Positions 23,590 to 46,029 of a stretch of DNA of 64,000 bases are shown here, piece by piece. The notes beneath the pieces are model-generated. The model made no database searches. It was not told the DNA's origin and saw only the letters and a program-made list of their open reading frames with translations. The DNA lies in contig CP136890.1 in NCBI GenBank assembly GCA_034359265.1, positions 26,888,501 through 26,952,500 of the forward strand. The letters run 5' to 3'. The stretch comes from Canna indica. Lineage: Eukaryota > Streptophyta > Magnoliopsida > Zingiberales > Cannaceae. Numbering within the stretch: position 1 is the first letter of the stretch; the number at the start of each line of letters is the position of its first letter. A program made the position numbers and the translations under genes.

Positions 23590-24205
23590 ATGGTTCTATT
23601 ATGTGCTAATTGAAGTTCCTTATGAAACAACATGCTAATGTAGAAACTGTACATTAGTATTGATGTTAAATAAACAGTCGTTAACTGAAGAATCAATTGA
23701 GTGGAATTGCATATTTTCTCCAGGAAAACGATGCAAAGATATATTGGAAGCTGCAGTTTCCTATTTGTAGACTACACTACATTGTCAATGCACAACGGAA
23801 GCCAATGTTTCTAAATTTGAACTAGACAAACTAGTTGAGCCATTGCTTCATTGGTTTGACTGGCCCAACCAGATTACATTGGAGTAGTTTTGATAAGTTA
23901 AATCAGGTTTTTATTGAATTTGGTTGATTTTATCTTGTGATATTTTGACAACTCGAATTGGTTTCCAATTTGGTTCATAATTGAACTAGTTGAACCGACT
24001 CGTCTGGTCCACATAAATTTTTTGACAAGAGCATCTTCATGTACGTGGTTTCTTTGCTCGCAATAATAGAAGTCCAATGTATCACCGAGTTCTAAGAATT
24101 GTGTAATCTACATTGGTGTTTACTTCATCTTCATTTATTTTTCTTCGGATACTTTTTAATCATTTTGAAATGTATCGAAGGTTCATGTTTTCTTTAAAGA
24201 ATTAC
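23590..24205. other. Intergenic DNA, nothing recognised
   Basis: AT-rich sequence without an open frame, repeat structure or RNA gene that I can support. Confidence 0.4.
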
Positions 24206-24910
24206 ACTTGTCGATCATTAGGAACATCAACAACAATAACTAAGCCTCAATCTATATAGATTTTTCGTCTCCAAATTCCTCTATCCAAGACTATATCTAC
24301 CTCAATATCTAATAAATATAGATCCTTAGATAATATTTCTTTTCACGTAATCTTAGTCGACCTACCTCTGCTCTTCTTCCTACCTTCTACTATTGAACTG
24401 TCACATTTTCAAACCAGGTCACCTAGGGTCTCCATAGCACATATCCAAATCACTCTTAATTTATTTCCAATATGTGTTACATGCATGCATCTTCCGTTGG
24501 ATGTTACTCATTTCTAATCTTTTCCAATCTTGTGTGGTCATTGATTCACCTTAACATCCGCATTTCTGCCACATTCAACATGTGTATATGTTGAATTTTA
24601 GTTGCCCAACACTTGCTCCCGTAATAGCATGGCTGGTCTAACTGATGTTATATGAAACTTTCCCTTCACTTTGTCATTTTGTATACTACTAGTTAACTCA
24701 TCCATCACCAAAGTAAACAAGTATAGACTTAAGGCCGAACCCTGGTGTAAATCCACTTTATAGAAAACTCCTCTATAACTCTTTCCTAGCTCTTACACTT
24801 GTCATTAGGAACGACAATAGAAATTCTTCAAAGACAATACAATCATAATGCAGACCAGGCTTTCTAAACCATTTTACATGTTTATCCAAGACATTCGCAC
24901 TTGACCTTTG
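24205..24910 (-). mobile_element. RTE-type LINE remnant (RT piece and C-terminal tail)
   Basis: On the minus strand, at about 24775-24690, the sequence encodes the RT block VDLHQGSALSLYLFTLVMDE followed by LTSSIQ. This corresponds to the GLHQGSALSPYLF motif typical of plant RTE-like LINEs. Directly after it, at about 24650-24230, comes the C-terminal region. It holds KFHITSVRPAML, a HVECGRNADVKVNQ-like stretch, GRKKSRGRSTKIT and DRGIWRRKIYID. The part between, which should include the catalytic FADD, is missing, so this is an internally deleted and stop-ridden remnant. Confidence 0.75.
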
Positions 24911-25720
24911 AACTTCTTCTCGTAATTTGACCTACCCAACATATGTCATCTAATATTTTAAACTAAAAGAAATTGATAATTAAATAAATTAAGAATTGAA
25001 GTGAAATTAATGATCAATGAACTCACAATTAGGAGGCGGCGGAAGGTGATATATAGTTGATGTTGTCATATGATAAATTCAACTTCACATCTAGAAATTT
25101 CACACAATTAGTTGGGGTTTAATGAGTTCATGCCACCAATAGCTTGAATTCATCAACAAGAACAAATATTAAAATGTAACTTATTTCTACTTATCCAAAA
25201 GATCCCTTTTATACTAATAATAATTTGATTTACCTACATTTACTGTGCACATCTATTCTTATTTACTAAGAAAATAGAAAACCACTTATAAATCCTCGAA
25301 GTTCGCATTTTGCGAAGCTCATGACAGCCTCGACAACTTGCATGCACAATAGACTTATCAAGCTAATATAATTAGTGTCTTCTCCTCCCGTGGATCATAG
25401 GAACAAGTCACTATCATAGACCACATTAACATTGTGTATTCATTGTTTATTTGTCGTTTTTGGATTTTGCTTGCTTTCTCTACTCGTTTTGGTTTTGTCA
25501 ATTCTCGACAAAAAAGATATCGCAAATTTCCTAACAATATATCCACTACAATATTTTTCATGTCAAATTTGCACTTTGAGGCGGTGAAATTGCAATTTAC
25601 TGATATTATTGCAGTTTGATTCGACCTTCCACGTATATATGTTGCAGTCAGTTAATTTAACTTCCGGGATTAATATTAACTGTCAGGAAAGAATAAGTAG
25701 TTCACGTTCGCCATCACATC
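24911..25720. other. Intergenic DNA upstream of the PLAC8 gene
   Basis: No coding or repeat feature is supported apart from generic AT-rich DNA. The last 150 bp should hold upstream promoter elements of the PLAC8 gene. Confidence 0.4.
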
Positions 25721-25725
25721 ATGTT

Positions 25726-25735
25726 TATTTATATC
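25726..25735 (+). promoter_or_regulatory. TATA box of the PLAC8 gene
   Basis: TATTTATATC lies about 90 bp before the ATG at 25821. It is followed by a CT-rich 5' UTR, a common plant arrangement. Confidence 0.5.
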
Positions 25736-25820
25736 TAACGCCTATTCAAGTTTAGTCTCCTCTTCTCTCTCTCTGAACTCACACCTCTCTCAACGTACTC
25801 CGTTCACCCCCCTGCAATCC

Positions 25821-26647
25821 ATGGACGAGAACTATGTGGATAACAGCCATCAGCCACCTCCTCCTCCGCCGCCAGCAACTCCGCTAGAAAGCACGGCGGC
25901 CGGCAATCCTTCCGGCGCGCAAATCCAACTGCCGTTAGTGCCTGCGCCCTGGTCCACTGGCCTCTTCGACTGCTGCGACGACGTCGGCAACTGTACTCTC
26001 TCTCTCTCTCTCTCTCTCTCTGGTGGATTTTTATTATTTAATTGATCCCTCGCAGGCTGTGTGACGTGCGTCTGCCCGTGCATCACCTTCGGCCAGATTG
26101 CTAACGTCATCGATCGGGGATCCGTCTGTAAGTTAACAATCCTACGCCGTAATTAAATTAAATTAAATTAAATTAAACACTATTAATTTAAGTCTCGCAC
26201 ACCTTTCAAATTTGAACGACTTATCGTCAATGCATGCTTACAAAAAAAAGCATGCGGAGTGAGCGGCGCGTTGTACGCGTTGGTCCTCTGTGCCACCGGC
26301 TGCGCCTGCTTCTACTCCTGCTTCTACCGGTCCAAGATGAGGGCGCTGTTCTTCTTGGAGGAGAGTCCTTGCGCCGACGCCGCCGTCCACTGCTGCTGCG
26401 AGTCCTGCGCGCTCTGTCAGGAGTACAGGGAACTCAAAATCCGCGGGTTCCGCCTCAAATATGGTAGTCATCAACCAGACCTATTAAAAAAAATGAATTA
26501 GTTTCTACTTGATTAACTTCCATTCTATTTTATTTCGGTTACCTCCTGAATGATCTTTGTTTGCACTTTATAGGATTGCAAGACAACGACGTGGAGATTA
26601 AGAATGCAACTTTCCCTCCGGCTGTAGAAGGTGGCATGCGGCGCTAA
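25821..26647 (+). CDS. PLAC8-family Cys-rich protein (cell number regulator / PCR-like)
   Basis: Four exons: 25821-25992, 26056-26127, 26251-26463 and 26574-26647. All introns are GT-AG and the joined frame is 176 codons plus stop. Residues 1-45 are Pro-rich ([12 protein letters not shown]). The PLAC8 domain follows: [15 protein letters not shown], then the hallmark [20 protein letters not shown]. Next is a hydrophobic Cys-rich segment ([20 protein letters not shown]) that probably crosses or dips into the membrane. It ends with [20 protein letters not shown]. Plant relatives include cell number regulators and PLANT CADMIUM RESISTANCE proteins at the plasma membrane, linked to organ size or Cd/Zn/Ca transport. 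Which subgroup this copy belongs to cannot be decided. Length is normal for the family. Exon 3's acceptor (CAAAAAAAAG) lacks a pyrimidine tract, which is unusual. Confidence 0.9.
25996..26021. repeat. (CT)13 microsatellite in PLAC8 intron 1
   Basis: An uninterrupted CT run begins three bases after the intron 1 donor. It makes up much of this 63-bp intron and may act as its pyrimidine tract. A short AATTA-type repeat also occurs in intron 2 (26151-26176). Confidence 0.9.
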
Positions 26648-29464
26648 TTGTTCTAGACGATTTGTTAATTCATTAATTTGATATTCAAAGTCATGTCCAA
26701 GTATTTCTGTGCACAGACTAACTCCCAGTAATGTGTACCGAACAATGTTGTTATAGGTTTATAAAAATCATCTAAACCTGTTATTATTAATCTCGTCAGA
26801 TGTTTTCTATTCATGGGAAATAATTGTCATATTTCATACTATTGTCCGAACTTAATTCACTCGGCTTTTCACTGAAAAAAAAAAAACTAAAGCCTATTTT
26901 AGAATATTGGAACTATCAGTTTTCATTTTAATTTAATTCAATCTGAACAAGTTGATTTGATCAAAAGGAAGAACAAGAAATCATTCGAAACTCGTGACAC
27001 AATAAGAAATATTTGCGCCCTGCTAAACAACGAAATCCCAACAGAAATTTAATATAAAAGAACATAGCCACGAGAGAAGATTTATAGATTCTTTGGAAAG
27101 GCTTATAAGTGGGTCGAGCATGTTAGTCGATGCAATTTCAAAGTTCAGAACAGAACTTGTTAGTCAAATTTGATCAGAGCATAAGACCATCAGAAGATAA
27201 ACAATAAACAAGGCTTCACTAGAAGAATTTGAATCGAGAACAGTTCACAAAATCGAAATTAATCCTAGGCAAATCCAAAAGCAGTTCTCTCAAAAATATT
27301 ACTTCAATTTGTAAGTAATATACTGGTAGTGGTTTTCATGTCCCCAAATGCATTAAAATGTGGAAACGTAGGTGCAAGTGTTTTTTCACATGTTTTACAT
27401 TGTCTTATTTTTTTAACTAGAGAAATGATATTTTATAAAGACTGAAAAACACAACAATTAACCCACCTGAGCAGAACTGGGACGGAGATTTCACTTATTA
27501 AAATAGGATATCAATTGAAGGAGTACTAGTGTGTATATAATCATCAAAAGTACTTATACAACTCAACCAATGAAATATAACAGCTTCTAAGATAATATAA
27601 GGATCTGAATAGCATCCAACTAACCACCTAATCATAGCCAATCCAGGCAATGGTCAATGGATAACAAGATCAAGGCTTAGACACAATTGGCTACCGAGGT
27701 GGGGACTAGGTACAAGTGTAAACTGGTCATAAGTCAAGCATGAATGTTAAATAAGTAATAAAACCAAACAATCAACAGTTCAAATTAATTGAGAAATTAA
27801 GAAACAAAAGAAAAGAGAAACAATCAACAGTTTATAATAATTGAGAAATTGAGAAATTAAGAAAAGCTAGAAACAATTAACAGTTTAAAATAATAGGGTA
27901 AGAAACAAATGAAAGCTAGAATCGATAACAAGAAAAGAAAGAAAATATTAGAAAAAATAATGGAATACGGAACCATAAGCCTAATGTATCATAAAACTAC
28001 AACAAAAACTTGCAATACAGTTAAGTCAATTTTTCATGTTCACAAAGTAATGTAAAAGATAACCAGATATTTTCAGCAAGAACTACTTTATGCCATGAAT
28101 AGCCTGCATGAACTTTGAAGATTGACCAAGTTCAAATTTGTCTTGGGTTTTGGTTTTGAAGGCAAGGCCGGACAACTAAATTCTACTTCAACCTTCAATA
28201 GCAGGATCAAATTAAGAAAAAAGTGAAAATTGTGAAAAATTGTTTTGCATAATGGAAACTAAAGATATGACTTGTTTTTAAAGAGCTAAAAAAGCAGAAG
28301 CTCGATAAGATGTGCATAAAGTCTGCGCCAGTCATTAGGCAAAGCACCGTGAGATTTTAAGATTGATAAAATAATTTGAACCATTTACTTCAACAGAAAA
28401 AAAAAAATGTACAGGTGCAAGACTATTGAAGAGCAAAAGAATTAAGAACATTGCAACATTCCTGTTGGAAACAATAATTTGGAAGATTTGCCAACACAAA
28501 CATCATCTTTAAATAAAAAAATTCAAGACATAAGCTAACTATCAATTTCAATGAATCATTTGCACTAAAGCGTGGTAGATAATTCCCAATATAGTTGGTT
28601 CAAGAACTAAATTAAATAGATAAACATTACAGGACTCTATCTACTACTAAAATACATTACCATTGAAATAGTCAATCTTCATTTATGTGCATCTTCATTT
28701 GATAGGGACCTACATAAACCTATTTGATCCTAACTCATCCCAACTTAACCAAACCCAAAAATTAGGAGTTCTTTTTTTGCAGTCTCGTCTTCTCTATGTT
28801 TATAACTGTAAATGCTTAAAGCTTCAAGTTCAATTGGAATAAAAATTCAAAAAATATATACAATTAGAACCGCAATATAATTGTCCATTAAAAAAAAGGT
28901 TACATAAACCAGCATGCCCAAACCTGAGTCTGGTTGACTTTTCTTCCTCAACCTAAAAAACTAGAAAAACCTAATCTGACCCATTACAACCCTACAATAA
29001 TTATGATAACCAATACCAAAAGAAAAAAGGCTGGGATCTACATATATTCAATCAGCTTGTTTCCCATCTACTTTAATCAAACCTCATATCAACCCATGAG
29101 TCGTGCAGCTCCCGCCACATCCAAGTACTGTTCACAATGACAAGGAACAATTCAATTGCATGCCTATGTTAAAACTATATAGCATAAGGTCACTAGTAAT
29201 CACCACAAGTTACCTCATTATACCTGTAATGCCAAGAACAAATATTTAGAGGGTGCAAACTGGAAGGCAAAATCCAGGCTTGTGCTGGCCTACAAAGGAT
29301 ATTCTAGAACTACGGCCGAGTTTGTCAGGTACAAAAGGAAGAAAACAAAGCTTACTCGCTTTAAAAGCCCAATGGTTATTCAAGGAATGTTTTCCTGCGG
29401 TTTGAGATGATTTGATATTTCTCAATCATTCTATCAAGGAATTAAGTAGCAATACCCAATGCAA
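26648..29464. other. Intergenic DNA, nothing recognised
   Basis: An AT-rich 2.8-kb stretch. I see no gene, RNA or clear transposon end. Short direct repeats of a CAACAGTTTA/AATTGAGAAA type occur around 27770-27890. The first part should include the PLAC8 3' UTR. Confidence 0.45.
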
Positions 29465-29670
29465 ATTGCGACCAAAAAAATTTCACGGTAGCGAACCTTG
29501 ATATCAATATTATTGTTACGCGACCGATATATTGTCCACTTCGCGACATATCGACAATATTATATTTATATATATATAATAACAAACATAAATCATTTAA
29601 CTTAAAAAAACATAGAATATACAAAAATCCAAATAAATTCAAATAGCCATGAATCGTAAAATATCAAGTA
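29465..29670 (-). repeat. Dispersed repeat, copy 2 (inverted copy of 5.7 kb)
   Basis: On the minus strand this matches 5650-5815, including the ATTGTCGATATGTCGCGAAG, CGATATAT, TATCAAGGTTCGCTACCGTG and TTTTTTTGGTCGCAATTTG blocks and the flanking ATGGCTATTTGAATTTATTT block. No transposase remnant is next to this copy, so it stands alone. Confidence 0.7.
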
Positions 29671-29904
29671 CCTGTAGTGAAATATTTTGTCAAAAGAAAT
29701 AAATTGGACAGCCAAAATTTAAAAAGATGGCCACCTAGGACCTGGCTGTCTGCTTTGCGCCGTCCATTAGTTTTACCCCCACCATGAAGACATCATCATC
29801 CTCTCCATTATTTGTCTCTTGTTCGCCTTTCCTTTTTCTTCTAGTGATATCTATTTCAAATAAAGCAATTTAAGGAAAAGAGATCGAATGGGGGGAGAGG
29901 GAAG

Positions 29905-30120
29905 ATGACGATCCTCTATGCTCTGGTGGCGTGGGGATCGGTGGTGTTGGCGGAGTTAAGCTCGGTGGCGACGAACGCGAGCGTGGTGGCGCGACAGATC
30001 TTATAACACATCCCCGGCGGCCAAGACACCCACGTCTCCTACTCCCAGGACCACTACATATTCCATAACAAGCAGACCGACGGCCTTACCATCCTATGTG
30101 TCGCCGATGACACGGCCGGC
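29905..30120 (+). pseudogene. VAMP72-type R-SNARE longin-domain exon fragment
   Basis: From an ATG at 29905 the frame reads MTILYALVAWGSVVLAELSS, then VATNASVVARQIL, a stop, and HIPGGQDTHVSYSQDHYIFH followed by TDGLTILCVADDTAG. This is the N-terminal longin domain of plant VAMP721/722-type R-SNAREs, which drive vesicle fusion at the plasma membrane. It corresponds to the first coding exon. A TAA replaces a Glu-type codon (30004), and similarity stops after about 30120, where the next family block (RRIPFAFLED) is not readable. The rest of the longin domain, the SNARE motif and the membrane anchor are absent. It is a captured or left-behind gene fragment. GC-richness sets it apart from its AT-rich surroundings. 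Confidence 0.85.
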
Positions 30121-30225
30121 TGCGAGTCCTCCCTCTTCCTACTCCTCCACTTGCTCTATTGTCTATTGTTCTTCTTGGGAAGTAAATCAAAATTGAGTTA
30201 GAGTTTTCTCGAGTCGACGAAATTT

Positions 30226-30340
30226 TCTCCTCATCTCGACCCATCTCGTCCATGGATGGACAAGATCTCGACGAGATGGAAGAAATCTTGGCATCAATTA
30301 TCTCGTCCGGACGATGAGTTTCCTGATCGAGACGACGTGA
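30226..30340. repeat. GACGAGATGG-type repeat with inverted pieces
   Basis: ATCTCGACCCATCTCGTCC is followed by GATGGACAAGATCTCGACGA and then GATGG, giving short inverted repeats. The second piece closely resembles GATGGACGAGATCCCGACGA in the SINE at 2291-2470, so a shared repeat family is possible. Confidence 0.4.
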
Positions 30341-30490
30341 TAACAGTGCTACATGGTATGGTATTACTGGAGAAGAAAAATAACAGCATGAGTCGTACTG
30401 AGTTGATTGTGCCAAAATTTTGTGATTGGTTGGACCAATTTGTGGTATATACCAAACCAACCTGTATTATAATCCTCACATCCTAAATAA

Positions 30491-30653
30491 AGGGTGTCCC
30501 AGTGCACGAAGCAATTCCACTTTTGTGGGCTTTGGGGAGGGTTGATGTACGTAGCCTTCCCCTACTTTTTTGCAAAGAGGTTGTTTCCATGGCTCAAACC
30601 GTGACCTCCAAGTCACATGTGGGGTAACTTTACGTTACACCAAAGCCACCCTC
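30491..30653 (-). mobile_element. Au-type tRNA-derived SINE
   Basis: On the minus strand the element starts with GGTGGCTTTGGTGTAACG, which contains the A box. It goes on to GACTTGGAGGTCACGGTTTG with the B box GGTTTGAGCC, and ends in GCACTGGGACACCCTT. The middle has the family's AAGGCTACGTACATCAACCC stretch. The arrangement matches the widespread plant Au SINE. Flanking direct repeats of about 21 bp (30470-30490 and 30654-30675, three or four differences) look like an ageing target-site duplication. Confidence 0.85.
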
Positions 30654-30675
30654 TAATCCTCGCATTCTAAATGAA

Positions 30676-32436
30676 TCAGAAAAAGTAATTCTTATCCTAG
30701 CTGCATAATATGTGGATGAAGATCAATGAAAACCAAAATTTTGATACAAGATTTGATGGGTCAGATACAAATGAAAAGTTAAATATAATATTTTAGAAAA
30801 TAAAGCAAGCCATTGATGAGTTAGAATGTGTAATTGAAGCATTAAATACCAAATCATACCAATTTTTAGACCTAAGCATCTTATGTCAATATTAAACCAA
30901 GAGCCCCCATTAATTAGCAAGACAGATAATAATTGATCCAACTACAGATATGCAACTTACTGGATCACTGGAAAATTAGCCAACAGAACCTGGTGAAAGT
31001 ACCATGTAAGCATAGTGGTTTTTAATGTAATGGTTTCACATGAATGGAGATAATACAACTAAATGATCTCGTTCATTAAAAAGGGATAAGAAAAGACAAG
31101 GGAACATTACCACTGATTTCAACAGTACAAGCAATTGATCCAGCAATCTCCAATCTAAAAGCCTCCAGAAGAACAAGAAAAATATCAGACTTTTTAAGCT
31201 TTGAACTGGATAATGAGTAGAAAAGGCAATGATGAAATTTTGTGTTTGCTAAAGAAAAATCAAAATGCATAGTTACATTACCAGTTCACATATTCAATTC
31301 ATACCACATAATATTTAAGAAAAAACATTGACACCGAATAGATTCTTCCAATTTACAGCTAAAAGAGAAAATCAAAATGCATAGTTACATTACCAGTTCA
31401 CATATTCAATTCATACCACATAATATTTAAGAAAAAACATTGACTCCGAATAGAATCTTTCAATTTACAGCTAAAAGAGAGAAGTCATAGCAATAGCTCC
31501 AACATCAAGATTAATCTTCAAAGAATTAAAAAGAAATACTGTACGCTCAGAACAAAAGATTTTTATAATACTGTACGCTCAGAACAAAAGATTTTTATTC
31601 TTCTTTTTCAAACAGTTTTCTAAAAGCTATGGTACAAAGAACATGCATTCAGAAAGCCATTTCTTTGACATGTTAAGTTACCCATCAAACAAGCCAGGGT
31701 ACCTTCTTTGAATGCCTTTTAGCACCTAAACAGTGATGATACCACATAGCCCTGGCAGAACCCTGAATGAAAGAAAGAATTAGATGTTCCAATGCCCAAA
31801 ACCATAGAAAAATAAAATAAAAATTACTGAAGGATAGCTCATATGTGTGAATTCTGAGAGCAGTAAACCAAAAATTTAGAGACCAGCCAACCCATCAACT
31901 TGAACAAACATGTTATTCACATATGCCAGTTAGCAAAGAAAAACATTTTGACGTCAGACAAATTTTAAGTTGAAAATAATGCAGTTGCAAAGTTCACTTG
32001 ACTCATCATTACTCTTAGGCCCACAAACTGCAAATATTTTCAAGCTCACAAGAAAGGTATTCATAATTTATCAAGCATTTCTAGATTTTGATACTGACAA
32101 GAAAGCAAAACAAGATCAAATAACAAGCTAGTAAAACAATTAATCAGTTTTATATTCTTGAAGGCCATGATCTAAGAATGATTTACAGAGATGAAAACGC
32201 CTTTGGCGAGTTATCTTACAAGAAACAGAAAAATATCCCACTGCTAAGAACCCCCATGTGGGAAAGCTTTTTAAACCATTGGCTTCTTCAACTCCCCATG
32301 AACACGATCCATGAAACTCCAGCCGAGCAGCAACAAGACAAATGCCGAAGGATTAGATGAGAAGATAATGAATTTAGATGACAAGGTAGATGATAGCTGA
32401 ACAGCATTTTGTGTCAGAAAATTCAGCATCTTAGTT
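30676..32436. other. Region downstream of PRP4K with two tandem duplications
   Basis: The first few hundred bases below the PRP4K stop (32436 downward) should be its 3' UTR. A 112-bp unit is duplicated (31259-31370, 31371-31482). A separate 32-bp unit containing ACTGTACGCTCAG is duplicated too (31535-31566, 31567-31598). No gene is supported. Two short minus-strand stretches with exon-like edges (31753-31700 and 31195-31110) are mentioned in the findings. Confidence 0.6.
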
Positions 32437-43736
<11,300 letters not shown>

Positions 43737-44057
43737 GGCAAGGATCTCGAATCGGGATTAGGGTTAGGGTTTCCAAGAGCAACGAAGCAGAAGGAAGCCG
43801 AATTGGGTAATCGAACAATATGCTGAAACCTGCAGTTTATGTAATCGGAGCCTTGTAACGGGTTTTCTAGCGGAGCGGATGGCAAATTAATTGTAAAACC
43901 GGAATGCACTAACCGGCGTGACGGTGCACAAAACGACCAGTTATAAACGGGTTGGGTTCAAATACTTTTTAACACCCAAGGGTCGTTTTGGCGCCCGCTG
44001 GAGTAACTACAACTATTTACCTTGTATTTTAATAATACCCTGCAATTGTTTTTTTTT
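43737..44057 (-). promoter_or_regulatory. PRP4K 5' UTR and proximal promoter region
   Basis: This covers the sequence upstream of the PRP4K ATG (43736). It is GC-richer than its surroundings up to about 44000 and has no obvious TATA box, which fits a broadly expressed housekeeping gene. The transcription start cannot be placed. Confidence 0.45.
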
Positions 44058-44942
44058 AGCAATTATCCTAAATCATAATATATATTAGAAAAATTTTCAG
44101 ATCAAAATCTCTAAAAATAATTTCAGATTCATAATTTTTTTTTCAAAATCTCCAAAATACCCTCAAGTTAAGTCTGGTATTCGATTTCAGACTTTGATAA
44201 AAATCTATAAAATATTAGGTTCTAGACTTTCTCAAATAAGGATGATAACGATTTGGTTAACTGCATTTTTTATGATTAACTAAAATCGATTAAAAATTTA
44301 TTAATCAAAATTGAAACCAATCGATTTCAAAAATTAATATCTAAAACTGAAACTGATTAGTTGGGTTCGAATAGAAGCAATTACTCGTTTACTAAACGGC
44401 TAACCGATTAGTAAACGTACATGTAATTGGTTAGTAAAATAAATTTTGAAATATATAAAAATGACCAAAATAATTAATATTACCGGTTTTGATTACCAGT
44501 GAATCGCGGATAATCGTTAACTGAAATCGAAATATATAACCAATTTCGATTATCGATTATCCGCAATCCGATAATCGAAACTGAACTGATTGTAATCAGT
44601 TTTTTAATTTTACTAACTGAAAACCGAAACTGAACCGCAAGTTTACTATATGAAACCGAATTTTGTGTTTTGGATAATCGATTTCAATTGTCATCCATAT
44701 TCTCAAAAGTGTGGAACTGAAACAAGTAAAATCAATTCATCATTTGTTTAATAACTTGTTATGATATATGCAACGTTTATAGTTAGTTCTAGACTTTTAT
44801 AAAAGTCTAGAACCGAATACTAGATCAAACTTGAGGGCATTTCAAAAAATTTAAGAAAAAAGTTATGAATCTAAAAAATTTTGGATCCTTATTATGGATT
44901 CAAAAATTTCCTTGCTCCATATTATGGTTTAGGATAATTGCT
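44058..44942. mobile_element. Long-arm foldback MITE upstream of PRP4K
   Basis: The outer ends AGCAATTATCC (44058-44068) and GGATAATTGCT (44932-44942) are inverted. The arms, about 44058-44225 and 44785-44942, share the same order of blocks (AACCATAATAT, AGATTCATAA, CCCTCAAGTT, GGTATTCG, TCTAGACTTT). The loop now contains a second, later insertion (44237-44699). There is no coding content. Confidence 0.75.
44237..44699. mobile_element. hAT-type MITE nested in the foldback MITE
   Basis: An 8-bp perfect direct repeat TTCTCAAA (44229-44236, 44700-44707) flanks inverted ends TAAGGATGATAA and TTGTCATCCATA. Inside are many AACCGAAACTGAACCG- and ATCGATTAT-like subterminal repeats. Target length and ends fit hAT. 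Confidence 0.72.
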
Positions 44943-45533
44943 CATTGTTTTTTCATAAATATATATATTTCCTTAAATGTTGAGGAACAATTATAATAAA
45001 CTTTGTCCAACATGATAAAATAAAAAAATAAAAAATAAATTATTATATTTAAGTGTAAGAGATAAATTAAGAAAAATATCTAAATATAGTATGTACTTTT
45101 ACTTTTGTCTCAATTGTGGCATGTACTTTCATTCGTCTCAATTGTGTATATGTACTAAAATATTTATTCCAATTGTGACCTGCCGTTAAAATTTCGTCGG
45201 CCGCCCCATTAACCTGACGACGTGGCATGCTGACATGTATTAAAAAATTATTTTTTAATACAAAACTTAAGGTCATCTATCTCATGGTCATTAAAAAGTG
45301 TTTTATTATTATTATTTTTCTAAAATCCACGTTAGCAACCATATTTTGAACTACTTCTTTATACACCCGACTCCTTCCTCAATCCTAAATATCGTTAGTT
45401 GCCGAAGGTTTTCACCTCATTAATGCTTGCATTCCCTCTCGGCAGCATTGACGGATGGCTACCCAACTATCTTCTTTTGCGATACTGACCACTCCTTAAG
45501 TATGCCCCTCTTCTTTCTTCTTCTTCACTGTTT
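44943..45533. other. Intergenic DNA with a short repeat family piece
   Basis: At 45085-45245 there are near-repeats of GTATGTACTTTTACTTTTGT and TCTCAATTGTG, and then GTGACCTGCCGTTAAAATTT, a pattern seen in plant interspersed repeats. No element boundaries were found and nothing codes. Confidence 0.4.
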
Positions 45534-46029
45534 GTAATCTAAGGCATAAAAATGGATGATCTATGGCATATAATCTATACCTATAGTTAGAGCATATAAT
45601 CTAGAGTATATAAATGTAATTTAATTATTCATATGGGTATATAATTTGTACCTCTAGTTAGAGCATATAATTTAGTAGATGTGACAATGGGCCATGCTCG
45701 GGCTGGCCCAGGCCTGCCACCTTCGGGCCATGCCAGGCATAGCCCGAGTGTTGACCGAGCTCGGGCCAAGCACGGCCCGAGTAATCTAGGGCATAAAAAT
45801 GGATGATTCAATGGCATATAATCTATACCTATAGTTAGAGCATATAATCTAGAGTATATAAATGTAATTTAATTGTTCATGTGGGTATATAATTTGTACC
45901 TCTAGTTAGAGCATATAATTTAGTAGAGGTGACAATGGGCCATGCTCGGGCCGGCCCAGACCTACCACCTTCGGGCCATGCCAGGCATAGCCCGAGTGTT
46001 CACCGAGCTCGGGCCAGGCACGGTCCGAC
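45534..46029. repeat. 247-bp tandem duplication containing a hAT end
   Basis: Unit 1 (45534-45780) and unit 2 (45781-about 46029) are almost the same. Each starts GTAATCTA and runs through AT-rich sequence and TAATTTAG. Each then holds the first 105 bp or so of the hAT terminus (TAGA(T/G)GTGACAATGGGCC onward). The second unit continues into the full transposon. Confidence 0.9.
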
